DNA of 36,571 nucleotides from positions 1 through 36,571 of the forward strand of contig JARLHO010000056.1 in assembly GCA_031292215.1 (NCBI GenBank), given 5' to 3'. Below the pieces are notes generated by a model, which made no database searches, was not told where the DNA came from, and was given only the letters and a program-made list of their open reading frames with translations. Numbering within the stretch: the stretch's first letter is position 1; each line of letters begins with the position of its first letter. Of this stretch, positions 8,177-15,363 are shown piece by piece. Made by a program: the position numbers and the translations under genes. This DNA comes from Syntrophobacteraceae bacterium (GTDB taxonomy: Bacteria; Desulfobacterota; Syntrophobacteria; Syntrophobacterales; Syntrophobacteraceae).

Positions 8177-8833
8177 ATGGCTGTTCCTAATTTTGAAACT
8201 ACATCGAAAGCGGCTTTCCCTGGCCCCTCCTCGGGGCACAAAAAAGCCGTAAAAAGGTCCTGGCTGCGCCCCTTCCTGCTTCCAGCTCCCCGCTTCCAGC
8301 TTCTCCTTGCAGCAGGTGTCGCGCTGCTCATCCTTTCTTCCTGCGGCTACCAGTTTTCCGGCGAGGGCCAGGGGCCGGAACCGGGACTTACCTGCATTTC
8401 CATCCCTGTCTTTAAAAACGACTCCTCGGAGCCCGATGCCGGGGCGATATTTGCCGGAGCGCTACGACAGGAGTTCATGAAAAAAGGCGATATGAAAGTG
8501 ACCCCCGACGAGCAGGCGCAAGCCGTTTTCGAAGGGACCGTCAAGCGCATCTGGAGCATCCCGGTCGCCCATAGCCCCGTTTCCACCGTCTCCCAGAGAA
8601 TCACGGTTGAAAACAGGCTCTATATGTCGGTCAGCATCCGTTGCGTGGACAAGAAGACACACAAGGTGATCTGGCAGGACCCCAACTTCACGTACTGGAA
8701 AGTCTACGAGGTAAACGATAATCCTTTGCAGCCCCAGCCCATAGCCGGCTTTGAAAACCGGCAGAGCGCGCTTCAATATATCGCCGGGGAAACAGCCAGG
8801 CGAGTTCATGACCGATTTTTGAGCAACTTCTGA
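8177..8833 (+). CDS. lptE: LPS-assembly lipoprotein LptE
   Basis: LptE plugs the LptD barrel that inserts lipopolysaccharide into the outer membrane. The protein has a hydrophobic segment ending in a lipobox (LILSSC, Cys at residue 56) followed by GYQF, the start typical of mature LptE, then an LptE-fold region of about 160 aa (ISIPVFKNDSSEP, TVENRLYMSVSIRC). The 55 residues before the Cys are far longer than a normal lipoprotein signal of about 20. Codons 32-45 come from a GCTTCCAGCTCCCCGC-like stretch resembling the low-complexity tract near kamA. No in-frame ATG, GTG or TTG start lies closer to the lipobox. The ATG used has GGAG 6 nt upstream. The stop overlaps the holA start (TGATG), so the two are coupled. 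Confidence 0.85.
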   Translation: MAVPNFETTSKAAFPGPSSGHKKAVKRSWLRPFLLPAPRFQLLLAAGVALLILSSCGYQFSGEGQGPEPGLTCISIPVFKNDSSEPDAGAIFAGALRQEFMKKGDMKVTPDEQAQAVFEGTVKRIWSIPVAHSPVSTVSQRITVENRLYMSVSIRCVDKKTHKVIWQDPNFTYWKVYEVNDNPLQPQPIAGFENRQSALQYIAGETARRVHDRFLSNF

Positions 8834-9852
8834 TGGACACCGAAGACTTTCTCAAAACGGTGCGCTCCGGGAAAATCGACCCGGTCTATCTTTTCACCGG
8901 CCCCGGCGCCTTCCTTATGGGGGAGGCCTGGAACAAGCTGCTTTCGGCTCTTCTGCCAAAAGGGGGTGGACACTTCAACGGCGAGCGGCTACAGGCGAAG
9001 GAAACGGACCCATCGGATCTTATCGGACGGCTTGCCGTGGTTCCCATGTTTGGCGGGCGCAGGGTGATCCTGGTTGAAAACGTAGAAATATGGGGAAAAA
9101 CAGCGCTTTCGGCTATCGAAAACTTTGTGCGGCGAATCCCTTCCTCTTCCTGCCTGGTTATGACCGCTTCGAACAGGAAAAGCGTCGAAGGACTCGCCAA
9201 AGCGGTCGAATCCATTGGCAAAGTGGTCCAGTTTCGATCTCCCGGCGAAAGGGAAGCCCCGCGCTGGTTGACCGAGAGAGCAAAACAACTGGGGAAAACC
9301 CTCTCCCTCAAGGCGGCGTTTCTTTTGGTCGAAACTACAGGGGCCGATTTCCAATCCCTGGCCTCGGAACTGGAGAAGCTCTGCACGTTTGTGGGAGACA
9401 GGGAGCGGATCGAAGCCGAAGATGTCCTGGAGGTTTCAGGGTCGAACCGGACTTTTTCGGCCTTCGAGCTGCTCGATCAGATCAAGGGAGGGCAGGCCGA
9501 CAAGGCTCTTTTATCGCTTCGAAGCCTGATCCTTTCCGGCGAACTCCCCCTCAAGATTCTTTCCACTCTTGCATGGCAGATTCGTATAATTTGGCAGGTC
9601 AAAGACGGTCTGCGACAGGGCATACCCGAATCCCAACTGGCAAAACGGATCGGAGCGCACCCTTTCGTGGTCAAAAAGGCGAGCGAGCAGGCCGGCCGCT
9701 TCACGGACGCTTACCTCTACAAGGTTATAGAAGCTGTCGGCCAGACCGATATAGCGATAAAAAGCACGGGGACCTCCCCCGAGCTGTTGCTGGAAGACCT
9801 GGTGCTTACCCTGACCCGGCCCGAGGTGGCCCGGGCAGCTAAACCGCGTTGA
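8833..9852 (+). CDS. holA: DNA polymerase III subunit delta
   Basis: The 339-aa protein is the delta subunit of the clamp loader, which binds and opens the beta clamp. Family features are the N-terminal PVYLFTGPGAFLMGEAWNKL segment in place of a working P-loop, the central VILVENVEIW strand, and a C-terminal helical domain (FELLDQIKGGQADKALLSLR, then LAWQIRIIWQVKDGL). The length matches the usual 330-345 aa. It follows lptE with a 1-nt overlap, the order seen in many proteobacteria. Its last 14 bp overlap the end of rpsT on the opposite strand. Together with holB it gives two clamp-loader subunits in one 9-kb stretch. Confidence 0.92.
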   Translation: MDTEDFLKTVRSGKIDPVYLFTGPGAFLMGEAWNKLLSALLPKGGGHFNGERLQAKETDPSDLIGRLAVVPMFGGRRVILVENVEIWGKTALSAIENFVRRIPSSSCLVMTASNRKSVEGLAKAVESIGKVVQFRSPGEREAPRWLTERAKQLGKTLSLKAAFLLVETTGADFQSLASELEKLCTFVGDRERIEAEDVLEVSGSNRTFSAFELLDQIKGGQADKALLSLRSLILSGELPLKILSTLAWQIRIIWQVKDGLRQGIPESQLAKRIGAHPFVVKKASEQAGRFTDAYLYKVIEAVGQTDIAIKSTGTSPELLLEDLVLTLTRPEVARAAKPR

Positions 9853-10099
9853 CCCTGCGAGTGAGGCGCGAGATTTTGCGAGAAGCCGCATTCTTATGGA
9901 TGACCCCTCTTGACGCCGCAACGTCGATCACCGAAACGGCCTTCTTTAACTCTTCGGCGACATTTTCGGAGCCCTTGGCGGCCAAGGCTTCATCGAGACC
10001 CCGTATAACGTTTTTCATTCTCGTCTTGCAGGAGCGGTTTCTTACCCGACGCTCCTCGCTTTGCCTTGCCCTTTTGATCGCTGACTTATGGTTTGCCAA
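9839..10099 (-). CDS. rpsT: 30S ribosomal protein S20
   Basis: This 86-aa, strongly basic protein starts MANHKSAIKRARQSEERRVR and ends in the usual helical tail. S20 binds 16S rRNA early in assembly of the small subunit. The start codon is TTG, supported by an AAGGAG (10107-10112 on the opposite strand) 7 nt upstream and by the conserved N-terminus. E. coli rpsT also uses UUG, and there the weak start is part of autoregulation, so similar control is plausible here. It has its own promoter at 10170-10197. Its 3' end overlaps holA tail to tail by 14 bp, leaving no room for a separate terminator. Confidence 0.97.
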   Translation of the reverse strand: MANHKSAIKRARQSEERRVRNRSCKTRMKNVIRGLDEALAAKGSENVAEELKKAVSVIDVAASRGVIHKNAASRKISRLTRRVNAV

Positions 10100-10169
10100 C
10101 CCAAATCTCCTTGAAATTAACGGTCTGAAATAATATTCTTTTCCTACTCAATCACACAAAGAGAATATG

Positions 10170-10197
10170 TATATACCCCAGCAAGCATAGATGTCAA
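10170..10197 (-). promoter_or_regulatory. strong sigma-70 promoter for rpsT
   Basis: On the reverse strand a perfect TTGACA (10192-10197) and TATATA (10170-10175) lie 16 bp apart. The start site would be near 10163, giving a leader of about 63 nt. The -35 box overlaps the ftsH stop codon (10194-10196). Confidence 0.7.
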
Positions 10198-12152
10198 GAC
10201 GAGATTGGACGGGCGTCCTTGACCCGGGGGACACCACTCCCTGCTCCATCTTCGAATAACCTGGCCCTGACCTCGTCTTGGAATATTTTCAACTCCGCAC
10301 CGTCTATGGATTCTTTCTCAAGAAGTATCCTGGCCAGCTTTTCGAGCATCTCCCGCTGCTCGGTTAGCATCTCTACCACCGCCCGGTGGGTTTCCTCGAT
10401 CATGGCGCCCATCTCCTCATCGATCTGCTGGGCGGTCTTCTCGCTATACTCTCTTTCGCGGGAACCAAAGCCAAGGTCGAGGTGGGCCGAACGCCCCTCC
10501 CGCACGTAGGTCAAAGGCCCCAGCTTTTGGCTCATTCCGTATTCCATTATCATTCGCCGCGCGATATCGGTTGCGCGCATGAGGTCGTTTTGAGCGCCGG
10601 TGGAAATGTCTCCGAAAATGATCTCCTCGGAGACCCTTCCGCCGAGCAGCACCTTGAGCCTGGCAAGGAGTTCGGCGCGCGTCATGAGATATCTGTCTTC
10701 GGTCGGAAGCTGCTGCGTATACCCAAGGGCTGCGATGCCGCGCGGGATGATGGATATTTTACTGACCGGGTCGGTATTGGGAAGGGACATCGCAACCAGG
10801 GCGTGGCCGGATTCGTGGTAGGCCACTATTTCCTTTTCCTTGGGGTTCATCGCCCGGTTTCGCTTTTCGAGTCCTCCGATGATCCTGTCGGCCGCCTCCT
10901 GAAAGTCGGCCATCGTAACCTCTTCCCGATTTCGTCTTGCGGCAATGAGAGCCGCCTCGTTTATGAGATTGGCCAGGTCGGCCCCGACAAATCCCGGGGT
11001 CATGGCGGCGATCTTTTTTAAATCGACGTCCGGACCCAGTTTCACCTGTTGCGCATGCACGTGCAAGATGGCTTGCCTGCCTCTTATGTCCGGCTTGTCG
11101 ATGGCTACGTGCCGATCGAATCTGCCCGGGCGCAGCAGCGCGGGGTCTAAAATCTCCGGGCGGTTCGTGGCCGCCATTATGATTACTCCAGACCGTGGGT
11201 CGAAACCATCCATCTCCACCAGGAGCTGGTTTAATGTCTGCTCCCTCTCATCATGGCCGCCAATCGGGTTAAGGCCGCGGGCCTTGCCCAAAGCGTCGAG
11301 TTCGTCGATGAAAATAATGCAGGGAGCATGATCTTTGGCCTGCCCGAAAAGGTCGCGCACGCGCGCCGCGCCAACTCCTACAAACATCTCGACAAACTCC
11401 GAGCCGCTCATGCTAAAAAAAGGCACTCCCGCTTCTCCGGCGACCGCGCGGGCGAGCAGGGTCTTGCCCGTGCCCGGGGCGCCCAGGAGCAAAACCCCCT
11501 TGGGAATTTTCCCCCCGAGCTTTTCAAACTTTCCCGGGGCCTTTAGAAATTCGACGACCTCTTCGAGCTCCGCCTTTGCTTCGTCTATCCCCGCCACATC
11601 CGCGAAAGTAACGCCGATCTCTTTTTCAGCGTAAATCTTCACCTTTGCCTTGCCCACAGAGAGCACTCCCTGGGGCCCGCCACCCATTCGCCGCATCAGA
11701 AAACTCCAAAAAAAGAAAAAAATCGCCAGCGGCACCACCCAGGTAAGCAACGTTGCGATCCACCTGTCGCCCGTTGAGCCGCTGAACTTGATTCCCTGCG
11801 CTTCAAGATCCCGCACAAGGTCGGGATCGTCCACCCGAATGGCGCTGACGGTTTTGGCCGGTTGTTTGTCGTCTTTCTCTTTCAGATTAGCCGTAACCAG
11901 ATCGGGACTAATAACCACGGAGCCCACTTTCCCGCTCTTTATCAACTGTTTAAATTGCGAGTAGGTGACCCGGCTGGTTTCCTGTTGGGACAAAATGGTT
12001 TGAAACCAGAAGATCGCAAGAACGGCCAGGATGAAATACCAGATGGAAAAATGGACCTTTCGCTGGTCCGGTCCGCGATCCCTGTCGCCTGAAGGTCCCT
12101 TGAAATGATTCATAAATCTTTTGAAAGGGTCTTTATTTTCGTTTCCGGCCAT
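10194..12152 (-). CDS. ftsH: ATP-dependent zinc metalloprotease FtsH
   Basis: The 652-aa membrane AAA+ protease degrades misfolded membrane proteins and regulatory substrates. Two transmembrane helices (about 35-53 and 133-153) flank the periplasmic domain. The ATPase domain has Walker A GAPGTGKT (224-231), Walker B IIFIDELD (279-286) and a second region of homology around [17 protein letters not shown] (331-347). The zinc site is HESGH (446-450), where most FtsH proteins have HEAGH. The acidic C-terminal peptidase domain is complete and the tail ends in a short low-complexity extension. It is transcribed from a predicted promoter at 12264-12291, divergent from mlaA. rpsT follows on the same strand. 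Confidence 0.97.
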   Translation of the reverse strand: MAGNENKDPFKRFMNHFKGPSGDRDRGPDQRKVHFSIWYFILAVLAIFWFQTILSQQETSRVTYSQFKQLIKSGKVGSVVISPDLVTANLKEKDDKQPAKTVSAIRVDDPDLVRDLEAQGIKFSGSTGDRWIATLLTWVVPLAIFFFFWSFLMRRMGGGPQGVLSVGKAKVKIYAEKEIGVTFADVAGIDEAKAELEEVVEFLKAPGKFEKLGGKIPKGVLLLGAPGTGKTLLARAVAGEAGVPFFSMSGSEFVEMFVGVGAARVRDLFGQAKDHAPCIIFIDELDALGKARGLNPIGGHDEREQTLNQLLVEMDGFDPRSGVIIMAATNRPEILDPALLRPGRFDRHVAIDKPDIRGRQAILHVHAQQVKLGPDVDLKKIAAMTPGFVGADLANLINEAALIAARRNREEVTMADFQEAADRIIGGLEKRNRAMNPKEKEIVAYHESGHALVAMSLPNTDPVSKISIIPRGIAALGYTQQLPTEDRYLMTRAELLARLKVLLGGRVSEEIIFGDISTGAQNDLMRATDIARRMIMEYGMSQKLGPLTYVREGRSAHLDLGFGSREREYSEKTAQQIDEEMGAMIEETHRAVVEMLTEQREMLEKLARILLEKESIDGAELKIFQDEVRARLFEDGAGSGVPRVKDARPISS

Positions 12153-12263
12153 TTTCCCTCATTCCCCCCAACAGTCATCATTTAAGGCCGCAGCCTGCCG
12201 CAATCTCGGGATTTCCACCGTCGCCCCCCCATGGCACAAGGATGAAACAGTCGGAATCTCTAC

Positions 12264-12291
12264 AATATATTACACCCCGGCAACCGTGCAA
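12264..12291 (-). promoter_or_regulatory. sigma-70-like promoter for ftsH
   Basis: On the reverse strand TTGCAC (12286-12291) and TATATT (12264-12269) are 16 bp apart, followed by a leader of about 105 nt to the ftsH start. No heat-shock (sigma-32) type element was recognised. Confidence 0.45.
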
Positions 12292-12425
12292 TCCAGTAAG
12301 ACAAATAAAGAGCTCTTTTCGAGCGCCGAGCGGAAATACCCCGGAACATTATTTGCTTGCGCTCGCGGAACTTTATATTAGTATACACAATAGTTGCCGG
12401 GTATAAAATTGAGGAGGAAATCTCG

Positions 12426-13166
12426 ATGCGAAAGATCGCCTGTTTTGAAGTGAAGTTTACTTTTCTTTTGATTTTTGCCGTTCTTGCTTTTCCCATTCTT
12501 GCCGGGGCTCAGATCTTTACCAATCAGCAGCGGACCGAAAGCGCCTCCGAGGGTCAGGTTCGAGTCCAGGACCCTTTTGAGCGTTCGAACAGGAAGATTT
12601 TTAACTTTAACGACCGGCTCTATTCCAAATACGTAAGGCCCGTAACCAATGTCTATTCGCAGTTGCCGATAACTATTCGCAATGTGTTCCACAACGGATT
12701 CGAAAACCTCGAGGACCCCTCGCGGTTCGTAAATTTCGTGCTTCAACAAAGGCCTCGAATGGCGGGCAACACGATGACACGATTTGTCATAAATTCGACG
12801 GTAGGCGTAGGTGGCATGTTCGATGTCGCTAAAAACGCGCTTGGAGTCGAGCGCCACAACGCTGATTTCGGCCAGACGCTGGGCGTGTATGGAGTGGATT
12901 CCGGACCGTATTTGGTGGTCCCGGCTCTTGGCCCCTCGGACACAAGAGATCTGTTAGGTTTTGCCGTCGATTCCGTAATGGACCCGCTCTTCTGGGTGCC
13001 GGGGCCTTTTTGGATCACCTATCCACCTGATTTCGTAAAATATATGGGCAAAGCCGCCGACCATATCGATGACTACGAAACAATGAAAAAAGCCGCCCTC
13101 GACCCGTACGTAGCCATGCGCGACGGCTACATGCAGTATAGAAAGAACGCGGTATCGAAAAAGTAG
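12426..13166 (+). CDS. mlaA: MlaA/VacJ-family phospholipid-transport protein
   Basis: MlaA removes phospholipids from the outer leaflet of the outer membrane for retrograde transport. The 246-aa product contains the family segment DPFERSNRKIFNFNDRLY (residues 49-66) followed by YVRPVTNVYSQLP, and later the conserved LGVYGVDSGPYLVVPALGP stretch. The start is the ATG at 12426, preceded by GAGGAGGAAA, in preference to an earlier in-frame ATG at 12357. The N-terminus is a signal peptide ending AGA before Q29. Unlike E. coli MlaA it has no lipobox Cys at the cleavage site, so it is probably not a lipoprotein. No mlaBCDEF genes lie in the window. It is divergent from ftsH. Confidence 0.88.
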   Translation: MRKIACFEVKFTFLLIFAVLAFPILAGAQIFTNQQRTESASEGQVRVQDPFERSNRKIFNFNDRLYSKYVRPVTNVYSQLPITIRNVFHNGFENLEDPSRFVNFVLQQRPRMAGNTMTRFVINSTVGVGGMFDVAKNALGVERHNADFGQTLGVYGVDSGPYLVVPALGPSDTRDLLGFAVDSVMDPLFWVPGPFWITYPPDFVKYMGKAADHIDDYETMKKAALDPYVAMRDGYMQYRKNAVSKK

Positions 13167-13208
13167 CCCCGCAGCCACCTGGATACATTGAAAAACAATA
13201 GTTATCTG

Positions 13209-13237
13209 TTGATTTTCGTTTACAGGTCACGTACAAT
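13209..13237 (+). promoter_or_regulatory. sigma-70 promoter for the cold-shock gene
   Basis: TTGATT (13209-13214) and TACAAT (13232-13237) are separated by 17 bp. The start near 13244 gives a leader of about 100 nt, in line with the long 5' untranslated regions of cold-shock genes. Confidence 0.6.
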
Positions 13238-13346
13238 GCTGCGGTTTTGCGTTAAGGGCGATTTGGGTTTCCGGCCTTACGGGACCTTTGCGCAAGTTCT
13301 CCAATAGCGCGCCTGGCTGGGACGAATTACGTGAAAGGAAACGGGG

Positions 13347-13547
13347 ATGGCGGAAGGTCGTGTAAAGTGGTTCAATGAGCAAAAGGGCTATGGCTTTATA
13401 GAAGTTACCGGGGGACCGGACATTTTTGTCCATTTTAGCGCCATTGAAGAAAAAGGGTTCAAAACCCTTAGCGAAGGCCAGGAAGTGATGTTTGAGATTG
13501 AAAAGGGGCAAAAGGGTCCGCAGGCGGTAAACGTTAGAAAGCTCTAA
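13347..13547 (+). CDS. cold-shock domain protein (CspA family)
   Basis: This 66-aa single-domain protein has the two RNA-binding motifs of the cold-shock fold, KGYGFIEV (RNP1-like) and DIFVHFSAI (RNP2). It acts as an RNA chaperone or binds single-stranded nucleic acid in the cytoplasm. The start [17 protein letters not shown] is typical, with GAAAGGAAAC upstream of the ATG. It is a single-gene unit with its own promoter, long leader and a strong terminator hairpin. Which csp paralogue it is cannot be decided, and cold induction is not shown by sequence. Confidence 0.95.
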   Translation: MAEGRVKWFNEQKGYGFIEVTGGPDIFVHFSAIEEKGFKTLSEGQEVMFEIEKGQKGPQAVNVRKL

Positions 13548-13576
13548 GGGAAGGCTCCAAATCGATTGATAAATTC

Positions 13577-13608
13577 AAGGGCCGGCATAGCCGGCCCTTT
13601 TGCTTTTT
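13577..13608 (+). terminator. Rho-independent terminator after the cold-shock gene
   Basis: AAGGGCCGGC (13577-13586) pairs perfectly with GCCGGCCCTT (13590-13599) around a 3-nt loop, followed by TTGCTTTTT. It lies between convergent genes. The T-run is clear only on the forward strand, so it mainly serves the cold-shock gene, but the hairpin may also mark the end of the reverse transcript. Confidence 0.85.
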
Positions 13609-14185
13609 ACGCCACAAATTGAGTCCCTTGCCGTCTGCACTCATCGAGGGCCGAAGGGTGGCTGCGCACAGCCCCCTTTTCGTCGAGCTCTCTAAAACAC
13701 AGTTCCCCCTCATAATCGACGTCGATGGCATCGAAGAAGTACCTGGCGGTCAAAATCGGACAATCGAAGAGTCGCTTTCCTCTCGTTGCGCCGGCACACA
13801 GGAAAAATCCCTTCCTGGGAACGGCAGGGGCGATCAGCCGGCCCTGTGACTTGTTTAGATTTTTCCGCATGAAAAGGGCCTGGCTCCGGTCCACGAAAAG
13901 CTTCGCCTGGCCGCTCACCCCATAGAAGTAAATCGGACTGGCGAAGACGATCCTCTCGGCCTTTTCCAAAAGCGGGTAGGACTTCGCCATGGCGTCTTTT
14001 TGGACGCAAACTCCATGTTTGTCGCAATAGCCGCAGGCCATACAGCCGGAGATATCGAGATCCCTTACATAAATCCTCTCCAGGTCGACATTGGCCACAG
14101 AAAGGGCACCCTCGATAAAGGCCTCGGTCATGAGATCGGTGTTGCCGTTTTTTCTTGGCGATCCGTATATTGCAAGCAAGAGCAC
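13607..14185 (-). CDS. NADPH-dependent FMN reductase / iron-sulfur flavoprotein family
   Basis: The 192-aa protein has a flavodoxin-like fold. GSPRKNGNT (residues 8-16) is the FMN phosphate-binding loop, and FASPIYFYGVSGQAK is the typical second flavin-contact region. Between them is C48-x2-C51-x2-C54-x5-C60, the compact cysteine motif that holds a 4Fe-4S cluster in archaeal Isf proteins. An electron-transfer role in the cytoplasm is inferred; the redox partner is unknown. Translation starts at a GTG with GGGAGGA 6-7 nt upstream. It follows ilvE by 18 bp on the same strand, so the two are probably co-transcribed, although no functional link is obvious. Confidence 0.85.
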   Translation of the reverse strand: MLLLAIYGSPRKNGNTDLMTEAFIEGALSVANVDLERIYVRDLDISGCMACGYCDKHGVCVQKDAMAKSYPLLEKAERIVFASPIYFYGVSGQAKLFVDRSQALFMRKNLNKSQGRLIAPAVPRKGFFLCAGATRGKRLFDCPILTARYFFDAIDVDYEGELCFRELDEKGAVRSHPSALDECRRQGTQFVA

Positions 14186-14203
14186 TGTGTTCCTCCCGGC
14201 CCC

Positions 14204-15277
14204 TTAGACGTCAAGGCGACGCATCCACCCGAAGAGATCTTCCCTCTCCCCGTACTGTATGCCGATGATTTCATCGTAGAGCTTTAGAGCCCACGACCCC
14301 ACTTTTCCATCGGATACCCGGTAGTTTCGGTCACGGTAGCAAATCTCGCCCACCGGCGAAATAACAGCTGCCGTCCCCGAGGCGAAAATCTCCTTTAGCT
14401 CGCCCGACCCTGCGGTTTCAATCACTTCCTCGATTGCGATGGGCCGCTCGGTGACCTTTATACCCCAATGTGTGGCGAGTTGCATCACCGAGTCGCGTGT
14501 AACCCCCGGCAGGACCGAGCCGGATAGCGGCGGAGTGATAAGTTCCTCGCCAATCCTGAAAAATATGTTGCTCGTACCCACCTCATCGACATAGCGCCTT
14601 TCTACGCCGTCTAGCCAAAGCACCTGAGTATAGCCTTTCTTCTTGGCAAGCTCGGCCGCGTAGAGGCTCGATGCATAGTTTGCCATCGTCTTCGCCTCGC
14701 CCACCCCGCCCCGGACCGTCCGGACGTATTCTTCGGACACATAAATCTTTACGGGATTAAACCCCTCGGCGTAGTAGGCGGCCACCGGGCCGGTGATGAT
14801 GTAGTAGAGATACTCGTGGGCCGGACGCACGCCAAGATGTGGTTCGACAGCTATCATGGTCGGCCGGATGTAGAGCGAAGAGCCCACGCTGTGAGGCACC
14901 CAGTCTTTGTCCACCCCTATCAGCTTTTCGATGGCCCGCATCTGGAGGGCGGGGTCGATTCGGGGCATGCACATCTTTTCGGCCGAACGATTGAGCCTCT
15001 CGCAGTTCTGTTCGGGCCTGAAGAGCCATATTTGACCGTTTGCCCACCGGTACCCTTTAAGCCCCTCGAATATCCCCTGTCCGTAATGGAGCACCATCGC
15101 CGCGGGGTCCATGGCCAGGGGGCCGTAAGGGACAATCCTGGCATCCCGCCAGCCGCTCTGCTCCGTAAAATCGGCCATGAACATGTGGTCGCTGAAAACC
15201 CGGCCGAAAACCAGGTGCTTTTCGTCGGGCTTTGAGCGCCTCTTTGACGGATCAAGCTGGCGAACGCAAATCTCCAT
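14204..15277 (-). CDS. ilvE: branched-chain amino acid aminotransferase
   Basis: This PLP enzyme interconverts branched-chain amino acids and their 2-keto acids with glutamate/2-oxoglutarate. The 357-aa protein has the fold-type IV signature YGQGIFEGLKGYR near the N-terminus, the PLP-binding Lys at about K196 in GVGEAKTMANYAS, and the LPGVTRDSV and FASGTAAVISPVG segments of the longer (type II) BCAT branch. The chosen start is the ATG at 15277, which follows an ideal AGGAGG at 9 nt; the ATG 21 bp upstream overlaps that ribosome site and another lies further up. It precedes the flavoprotein gene by 18 bp. No other branched-chain biosynthesis genes are nearby. Confidence 0.94.
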   Translation of the reverse strand: MEICVRQLDPSKRRSKPDEKHLVFGRVFSDHMFMADFTEQSGWRDARIVPYGPLAMDPAAMVLHYGQGIFEGLKGYRWANGQIWLFRPEQNCERLNRSAEKMCMPRIDPALQMRAIEKLIGVDKDWVPHSVGSSLYIRPTMIAVEPHLGVRPAHEYLYYIITGPVAAYYAEGFNPVKIYVSEEYVRTVRGGVGEAKTMANYASSLYAAELAKKKGYTQVLWLDGVERRYVDEVGTSNIFFRIGEELITPPLSGSVLPGVTRDSVMQLATHWGIKVTERPIAIEEVIETAGSGELKEIFASGTAAVISPVGEICYRDRNYRVSDGKVGSWALKLYDEIIGIQYGEREDLFGWMRRLDV

Positions 15278-15363
15278 CTCTATTTTCCTCCTCATTAGTC
15301 TGCCGCAGGCGCCCAACTAAAGTCCCGCCGGCTTGTAACCGCTTACCGGCGCGCCCTCGCCCC

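Noticed and set aside
10806-10820. FtsH zinc motif HESGH in place of HEAGH
   Set aside because: The substitution keeps the HExxH ligands and is not expected to alter the enzyme.
12557-12575. GGTTCGAGTCC resembling a tRNA T-arm
   Set aside because: It lies in frame within mlaA coding sequence and has no tRNA context.
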